Assembly: GCA_949128015.1 (NCBI GenBank)
Contig: CASBRC010000400.1
Span: forward strand, 1 to 8,745
Reading direction: 5' to 3'
Length of the DNA: 8,745 nucleotides
Source: Synechococcales cyanobacterium PMM_0003
GTDB taxonomy: Bacteria > Cyanobacteriota > Cyanobacteriia > Pseudanabaenales > Pseudanabaenaceae
This document shows, piece by piece, positions 5,570-8,745 of this stretch. Under the pieces are notes generated by a model. That model did not search any database and was not told where the DNA came from. It saw only the letters and a program-made list of their open reading frames with translations. The stretch's first letter is position 1. Each line of letters opens with the position of its first letter. The translations under genes were made by a program, and so were the position numbers.

Positions 5570-5595
5570 CATTAAAACTTTAGTTTTAATGTTAA
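5566..5595 (+). terminator. 13-bp AT-rich hairpin between nuclease and antitoxin genes
   Basis: TTAACATTAAAAC (5566-5578) is the exact reverse complement of GTTTTAATGTTAA (5583-5595), with a TTTA loop. Its left arm includes the nuclease stop codon and its right arm ends 3 bases before the antitoxin ATG at 5599. It lacks a GC-rich tip and a following T run, so it is a poor intrinsic terminator. It occupies exactly the place where the antitoxin ribosome-binding site should be and may instead regulate translation. Confidence 0.5.
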
Positions 5596-5598
5596 GCT

Positions 5599-5880
5599 AT
5601 GACCACTCAAACAGGTATCTTAGTTAGTGTCTCAGCAGATGGCAAATTAGAAATTCCGCCAGAGTTACAGGCGCAAATGGAGCCATTATCTAGATATGAA
5701 GTCCTTGTGACCAACAACGAAATCATTTTCAGGAAAATCTCCAAATTCTTGACGTGGGAAGAATTATCACAACGTATTGAAGTAGCAAGAATCGATCCAG
5801 AAGAACCATCACTTGCAGAAATTAGTGAAGTTGTTAAAGAAGTTAGAAAATCTCGTAGCGATAGAAACGAATGTGCTTAG
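5599..5880 (+). CDS. AbrB-like antitoxin of a PIN-toxin pair
   Basis: A 93-residue protein. The N-terminal half (SVSADGKLEIPPELQAQMEP at about 11-30, then a strand EIIFRKI) looks like a swapped-hairpin AbrB/MazE-type DNA-binding domain. The acidic, helical C-terminal half (WEELSQRIEVARIDPEEPSL) would be the toxin-wrapping tail. Its last codons overlap the next gene: the toxin ATG at 5871 lies 10 bases inside this frame (ATGTGCTTAG). That layout and the downstream PIN domain identify it as the antitoxin of a type II pair, which would neutralise the toxin and repress its own promoter. No Shine-Dalgarno precedes the ATG; an AT-rich hairpin ends 3 bases upstream. The reading frame is intact even though its partner is broken. 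Confidence 0.75.
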   Translation: MTTQTGILVSVSADGKLEIPPELQAQMEPLSRYEVLVTNNEIIFRKISKFLTWEELSQRIEVARIDPEEPSLAEISEVVKEVRKSRSDRNECA

Positions 5881-6262
5881 TTTTGGATGTCAATGTTTGG
5901 ATATCTGGATTAATGTGGGGCGGTAGTCCCAGACAAATTCTTAATTTAGCAAAGGTTGGAGCAGTCACAATTTTTGTGTCAGACCCGATTTTAAACGAAT
6001 TAACAGAGGTCATAGCTCGTCCAAAATTTCAGTCCAGAATGAGATCGCTAGATATCACGATTGAAGACTTGATGAACTTTCAGAAACCTGTATACCAATT
6101 GCAGTGGATGTCCCAGAATTACGCGATCCCGATGATGCAGTGATTATTGGTACGGCGATCGCTGCCAAAGCCAAGATAATTGTTTCAGGAGATCGCCCTT
6201 TTACTTTGACTGAGATTAAAGAGGCGATCGCATTATGTAACGATTTAGAAATTGGCTTATAA
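5871..6262 (+). pseudogene. PIN-family toxin gene (COG1569-type), frameshifted
   Basis: The frame from ATG 5871 starts like a PIN-domain ribonuclease toxin: LVLDVNVWISGLMWGGSP with acidic D6 and N8, then VSDPILNELTEVIARPKF with acidic E43. After QKPV (to about 6092) it drifts into an unrelated 14-residue tail and stops at 6141-6143. A frame shifted by one base, open from about 6092 to TAA 6260-6262, restores the expected second half: IPIAVDVPELRDPDDAVIIG, AIAAKAKIIVSGDRPF and a final helix. Joined, they make about 130 residues, the usual family length. The encoded short product lacks the third catalytic acid (RDPDD) and the SGD motif, so it should be inactive. A single-base sequencing error is the alternative explanation. 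Confidence 0.85.
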
Positions 6263-6321
6263 AACTAAAAAAGTATGAAAGTCGGCGCTAAGCGCTAAAT
6301 TTCATACTTTTTTAGTTTTAT
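6259..6321. terminator. Bidirectional 22-bp-stem terminator hairpin
   Basis: ATAAAACTAAAAAAGTATGA and the following AA (6259-6280) pair perfectly with 6300-6321. Inside, GGCGC-TAA-GCGCT forms a GC-rich tip (6284-6296). The left arm overlaps the last codons and TAA of the PIN toxin remnant; the right arm holds a run of six Ts, and the left gives the same on the other strand. It could terminate both the toxin operon and any transcript arriving from vipp1. Confidence 0.75.
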
Positions 6322-6351
6322 GTTCTAATCTGAAAAGACTCTAAGGGCATA

Positions 6352-6391
6352 AATTTTCTGCAAATGCTGCTAAGCAAATTTGCAGAAAATT
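6352..6391 (-). terminator. Terminator-like hairpin after the VIPP1/PspA gene
   Basis: AATTTTCTGCAAAT (6352-6365) is the exact complement of ATTTGCAGAAAATT (6378-6391); the tip re-pairs as TGC-TAA-GCA (6368-6376). It lies 13 bases downstream of the stop of the minus-strand VIPP1 gene. With the 6259-6321 hairpin it forms a back-to-back pair between convergent transcripts. Confidence 0.7.
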
Positions 6392-6403
6392 CACTTAGGT
6401 AAA

Positions 6404-7168
6404 TTAACCCATTTGACGACGTAGAGCTTCTAGCTCGGCATCGATCGCAGCACCGACAGTTGGCTTAGCCGCATCTGATGGAGGCAAAGCACCTTGAGGT
6501 GCTGGGCTACCTGTCATCATTTTGGCTTTGAGTGCCGCGAGTTCATCATCAACGCCGCTACCCGATTCTAGCTGAGCAAACTGAGATTCTAGATTATCCA
6601 TACCTAGTTCAGCGCTCGCGCCTGCCCTTGCCTCAGCCATCAAGACCCGTTCTTCCATCCGCTCAAAGGTTGCTGATGCTGAGTTGGTATTAACCTTGCC
6701 CAGCATATTGTTAAGGTTTTCTTGCGCCTTAGCAGATTGCATCCGCGCCTTGAGCATCTCTTTCTTGGTTTTAGCCTCAGAGATTTTGCCTTCGATCGCA
6801 ATTAAGTTTTTCTTGAGCGTGTCAACCTGTCCTGTTTGCTGCTCTAAACCAGCTTTCAAGGTTGCGGCTGAGTCAGCGTGGGTCTTTTTGCGGCTCAAGG
6901 CTTCCCGTGCTAAATTTTCATCTCCCTTTTGGAGTGCTAGCATGGCTCGCTTTTCCCATTCTTGGGCTTGCGATGAACCTTGGTTATATTGCTGTTCTTG
7001 GCGCTTGAGGGCAGCCATTGATTGCGCAACAGCTTGGCGCAATTGCACCAAATCTTCTTGCATATCAATGATTGATTGCTCCAGAATCTTTTCTGGATCT
7101 TCAGCCGCCGAAACCATTGCATTTACATTGGACTTGACCACCATACCAATGCGATCGAGTAATCCCAT
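6404..7168 (-). CDS. vipp1: VIPP1/PspA family membrane-remodelling protein
   Basis: A 254-residue all-helical protein of the PspA/IM30 (ESCRT-III-like) family. It oligomerises into rings and rods on the inner face of cytoplasmic and thylakoid membranes and protects them or supports thylakoid biogenesis. The N-terminal amphipathic helix MGLLDRIGMVVKSNVNAMVS is followed by EDPEKILEQSIIDMQEDL (23-40) and the conserved ENLAREALSRKK (84-95). R44, E126 and E179, discussed in cyanobacterial VIPP1 as nucleotide-site residues, occur at exactly those numbers. After helix 6 (DDELAALKAKM), a Pro/Ala linker at about 219-239 leads to a C-terminal helix AIDAELEALRRQM. That extra helix 7 marks VIPP1 rather than PspA. 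The Shine-Dalgarno AAAGGA precedes the ATG by 8 bases. It appears monocistronic. Confidence 0.93.
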   Translation of the reverse strand: MGLLDRIGMVVKSNVNAMVSAAEDPEKILEQSIIDMQEDLVQLRQAVAQSMAALKRQEQQYNQGSSQAQEWEKRAMLALQKGDENLAREALSRKKTHADSAATLKAGLEQQTGQVDTLKKNLIAIEGKISEAKTKKEMLKARMQSAKAQENLNNMLGKVNTNSASATFERMEERVLMAEARAGASAELGMDNLESQFAQLESGSGVDDELAALKAKMMTGSPAPQGALPPSDAAKPTVGAAIDAELEALRRQMG

Positions 7169-7223
7169 AATTCTGTCCTTTGCCTTAGGGAGTAAATTGT
7201 CTACATACTATCATGAACGCCAC

Positions 7224-7260
7224 AAAAGTATAGGCGACGCAGAGCGTCGCCTATACTTTT
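7224..7260 (-). terminator. Perfect 17-bp hairpin between tRNA-Met and vipp1
   Basis: AAAAGTATAGGCGACGC (7224-7240) and its exact complement (7244-7260) enclose an AGA loop. On the minus strand it starts 9 bases after the tRNA and its second arm ends in CTTTT, so it is the likely tRNA terminator. It also lies 56 bases upstream of the vipp1 start. Confidence 0.75.
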
Positions 7261-7269
7261 TACCTTATA

Positions 7270-7343
7270 TAGCAGCTCCGGGATTTGAACCCGGGACCTA
7301 CGGATTATGAGACCGTCGCTCTAACCGACTGAGCCAAGCTGCC
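7270..7343 (-). tRNA. trnM: tRNA-Met (anticodon CAU), elongator type
   Basis: The minus strand folds into a full cloverleaf of 74 nt without encoded CCA. The acceptor stem is GGCAGCT with AGCTGCT (the first pair is G-U) and A73 as discriminator. The D arm is GCTC...GAGC. The anticodon arm is ACGGT-CTCATAA-TCCGT, with a U-U apposition at 31-39. The T arm is CCGGG-TTCAAAT-CCCGG. It lacks the initiator features (three G-C pairs next to the anticodon loop, unpaired 1-72), so it is an elongator. A tRNA-Ile decoding AUA through lysidine also carries CAU in the gene and cannot be fully excluded. Confidence 0.93.
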
Positions 7344-7354
7344 GTGCGTTGTTT

Positions 7355-7363
7355 AATATAGCA
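7355..7363 (-). promoter_or_regulatory. Putative extended -10 promoter of tRNA-Met
   Basis: Minus-strand TGCTATATT (7363-7355) is an extended -10 element (TGn plus TATATT) ending 12 bases before the mature tRNA 5' end at 7343. No correctly spaced -35 box is present (TTGACA occurs but only 10 bases upstream), which is acceptable for an extended -10 promoter. Confidence 0.4.
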
Positions 7364-7418
7364 TAGCTGATGTCAATATTTTGCAACCTTAGCTTGTAAT
7401 TAGCAATTCTCATTATAA

Positions 7419-7475
7419 AAAACCAATTTTGGAATTTGCAGCGCCTTCGGCGCTGCAAATTCCAAAATTGGTTTT
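7419..7475 (-). terminator. Perfect 27-bp-stem terminator after arfB
   Basis: Arms 7419-7445 and 7449-7475 are exact reverse complements around a TTC loop (GAA on the minus strand). The tip is CAGCGCC/GGCGCTG. On the minus strand the stem is followed by a run of Ts (GGTTTTTTATAAT), a textbook intrinsic terminator 20 bases after the arfB stop. Confidence 0.85.
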
Positions 7476-7495
7476 GTCTTGAAGATTTATTGATA

Positions 7496-7909
7496 TTATT
7501 CGCTAACGTTGCCTCTTAGAGCTTTGATTGCTCCGCGCTTGGTTTTGTCATCGACACGTCGGGTTTGAGCGCCCCGTGATGGTTTGGTGGGTTTACGCTT
7601 GGTGGGTACGACCGTCACACTTTGGATTAATAACTGAAGTCGTTTTAGAGCATCTTCTTTATTTTGTTCTTGAGTACGATGCTGTTGCGCCTTGATGATA
7701 ATAACGCCGTCCTTGGTGATGCGCCGATCGTTTAGATTTAGCAGACGCTCTTTATAAATGGGTGATAGCGAGGAAGCATTAATATCAAAACGGAGGTGAA
7801 TCGCTGTGGATACTTTATTGACGTTTTGTCCACCCGCACCTTGCGATCGGATCGCTGTAATACTAATTTCGTCGATCGCAATAGATGTGTATTTGGTAAT
7901 TTGGAGCAT
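7496..7909 (-). CDS. arfB: Alternative ribosome-rescue factor ArfB (YaeJ/Pth4-type hydrolase)
   Basis: A 137-residue class I release-factor-like protein; E. coli ArfB is 140. It enters ribosomes stalled on mRNAs without a stop codon and hydrolyses the peptidyl-tRNA. The catalytic GGQ is at 26-28 in the context RSQGAGGQNVNKVSTAIHLR. There is no codon-recognition domain, unlike RF1/RF2. A basic tail of about 35 residues (including KRKPTKPSRGAQTRR and DDKTKRGAIKALRG) matches the ArfB extension that occupies the empty mRNA channel. The ATG at 7909 has only a weak ribosome site. It follows the ABC ATPase gene on the same strand by 75 bases, so it may share that transcript. It ends in a strong terminator. 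Confidence 0.95.
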   Translation of the reverse strand: MLQITKYTSIAIDEISITAIRSQGAGGQNVNKVSTAIHLRFDINASSLSPIYKERLLNLNDRRITKDGVIIIKAQQHRTQEQNKEDALKRLQLLIQSVTVVPTKRKPTKPSRGAQTRRVDDKTKRGAIKALRGNVSE

Positions 7910-7984
7910 GGGTTTGCCTAAGGCGATCTATCTGGCGATCTGTCTGTGGAGTCTATTTTATCGCAACCCAAAAGCGCGTAGGCT

Positions 7985-8737
7985 TTAGCAAAATAATAAT
8001 TCTTCTTCGACGCGATCGCAATTATTAATTTGCTCAACCGATGCACCATAGGCATACTGAATATTTGCTGGAGTTAATACTTGGCGTGGTGTCCCACTGG
8101 CAACTAAATGACGATTGAGCAATAATAGCTGATCGTAGCGATCGAGCGTATCGCCCCATTCGTGGCAGCTAATTAGCAAAGTTTTACCTTCCTGCTTTAG
8201 CTCGTTATAGATATTCCACATTAACGCTTCAGTCTTTTTGTCTACGGCGGTCATTGGCTCATCGAGCAACAAGATATCTGCTTGCTGCGCCAAAGCTCTC
8301 GCTAAAAATACGCGCTGTTGCTGTCCACCTGAAAGATTTTTGATCGGGCGATCGCGTAATTCGTAAAGTTCGACCCGCTCCAATACTTGCCGCACAATTT
8401 CCTTAGACTGACGGCTGATGCTACCAAACCAGCCACTATGTAAAGTCCGCGCCATCATTACCACGTTCCAGACGGTCACAGGATAGTCCCAGTCAATCTG
8501 CGATCGCTGTGGTAAGTAGGCAACCTTTTGCCGTTGCTGCTTGAGTGGTCTTTCGTGATAAAAAACTTGTCCTGTTTGAGCAGGCACGAGATCGAGCATT
8601 GCTTTGAGTAAGGTGCTTTTACCCGCCCCATTGGAGCCGATGAGTCCCACTAATGAACCAGTTGGCAGTCTAAAGGAAACATCCGATAGGGCTACGGCTT
8701 CGCGATAGTTCACCGATAGGTTTTGCACTTCTAGCAT
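7985..8737 (-). CDS. Metal (probably manganese or zinc) ABC transporter ATP-binding protein
   Basis: A 250-residue ATPase subunit. The sequence shows Walker A GSNGAGKST (34-42), Q-loop YLPQR (74-78), signature LSGGQQQR (135-142), Walker B ILLLDEP (155-161) and the H-loop H192 (LLISCHEWGD). The stretch QIDWDYPVTVWNVVMMART (80-98) is typical of the manganese/zinc/iron chelate group (MntA, SitB, ZnuC); in Synechocystis the ATPase of this type is MntA. It would power metal import across the cytoplasmic membrane with a periplasmic binding protein and a permease. Neither lies downstream, where arfB follows; they may be to the right of the window. The start at 8737 is the first ATG, but only 8 bases upstream are visible, so it could be checked only weakly. 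The metal is inferred. Confidence 0.88.
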   Translation of the reverse strand: MLEVQNLSVNYREAVALSDVSFRLPTGSLVGLIGSNGAGKSTLLKAMLDLVPAQTGQVFYHERPLKQQRQKVAYLPQRSQIDWDYPVTVWNVVMMARTLHSGWFGSISRQSKEIVRQVLERVELYELRDRPIKNLSGGQQQRVFLARALAQQADILLLDEPMTAVDKKTEALMWNIYNELKQEGKTLLISCHEWGDTLDRYDQLLLLNRHLVASGTPRQVLTPANIQYAYGASVEQINNCDRVEEELLFC

Positions 8738-8745
8738 AGATGCTG

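Noticed and set aside
6085..6100. Programmed ribosomal frameshift in the PIN toxin
   Set aside because: No slippery heptamer or downstream pseudoknot is evident; a simple indel or sequencing error is more likely.
6684..7310. Long plus-strand open frame of 208 codons
   Set aside because: It is antisense to vipp1 and runs into the hairpin and tRNA; the minus strand clearly encodes a conserved protein.
7270..7343. Initiator tRNA-fMet
   Set aside because: The anticodon stem lacks the three consecutive G-C pairs at the loop, and the first acceptor pair is G-U rather than an unpaired C-A.
1..8745. A novel multi-gene defence or biosynthetic system
   Set aside because: Apart from one broken toxin-antitoxin pair, the genes are housekeeping or single conserved unknowns without a shared operon logic.

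Overview
The window comes from a cyanobacterium. The octamer GCGATCGC (HIP1) occurs at least 14 times in 8.7 kb, and several products belong to families largely or wholly confined to cyanobacteria and plastids: DUF3038, DUF4335, a FdC2-type ferredoxin, a VIPP1-type PspA, and the remnant of an SLH-domain porin. The moderate AT content and the many perfect short-loop hairpins between genes would fit a Pseudanabaena-like filamentous lineage. That placement is an impression, not a demonstration.

Region 1 to about 2.7 kb (all minus strand): a DUF3038 gene overlaps a DUF4335 membrane-protein gene by one base; the latter runs off the left edge. To its right is rpsD (ribosomal protein S4), with a strong Shine-Dalgarno and a repeat-containing promoter region. 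Next come a doubtful frameshifted small ORF and a complete DUF29 gene. Region 2.7 to 3.44 kb has no intact gene. It holds a degraded piece of the SLH domain of a cyanobacterial iron-uptake porin (minus strand, with an in-frame stop), followed by two very strong inverted repeats with 19- and 51-bp arms.

Region 3.44 to 6.26 kb (plus strand): a DprA/SLOG-like Rossmann protein, then leuD (isopropylmalate dehydratase small subunit), a FdC2-type [2Fe-2S] ferredoxin only 5 bases further on, a membrane-anchored staphylococcal-nuclease-fold protein whose metal and catalytic acids look replaced, and an AbrB-like antitoxin overlapping a PIN-family toxin gene that is frameshifted.

Region 6.35 to 8.74 kb (minus strand, read right to left): a manganese/zinc-type ABC transporter ATPase, arfB (stalled-ribosome rescue hydrolase), an elongator tRNA-Met(CAU), and a VIPP1/PspA gene for thylakoid membrane maintenance. 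Each of the last three ends in a strong hairpin.

The genes are mostly housekeeping and do not form one pathway. The most notable features are the set of hairpins at gene boundaries sharing a GC-N3-GC tip, the two decaying genes (porin remnant, PIN toxin), and the degenerate nuclease. I found no CRISPR array, insertion sequence, prophage or new multi-gene system.
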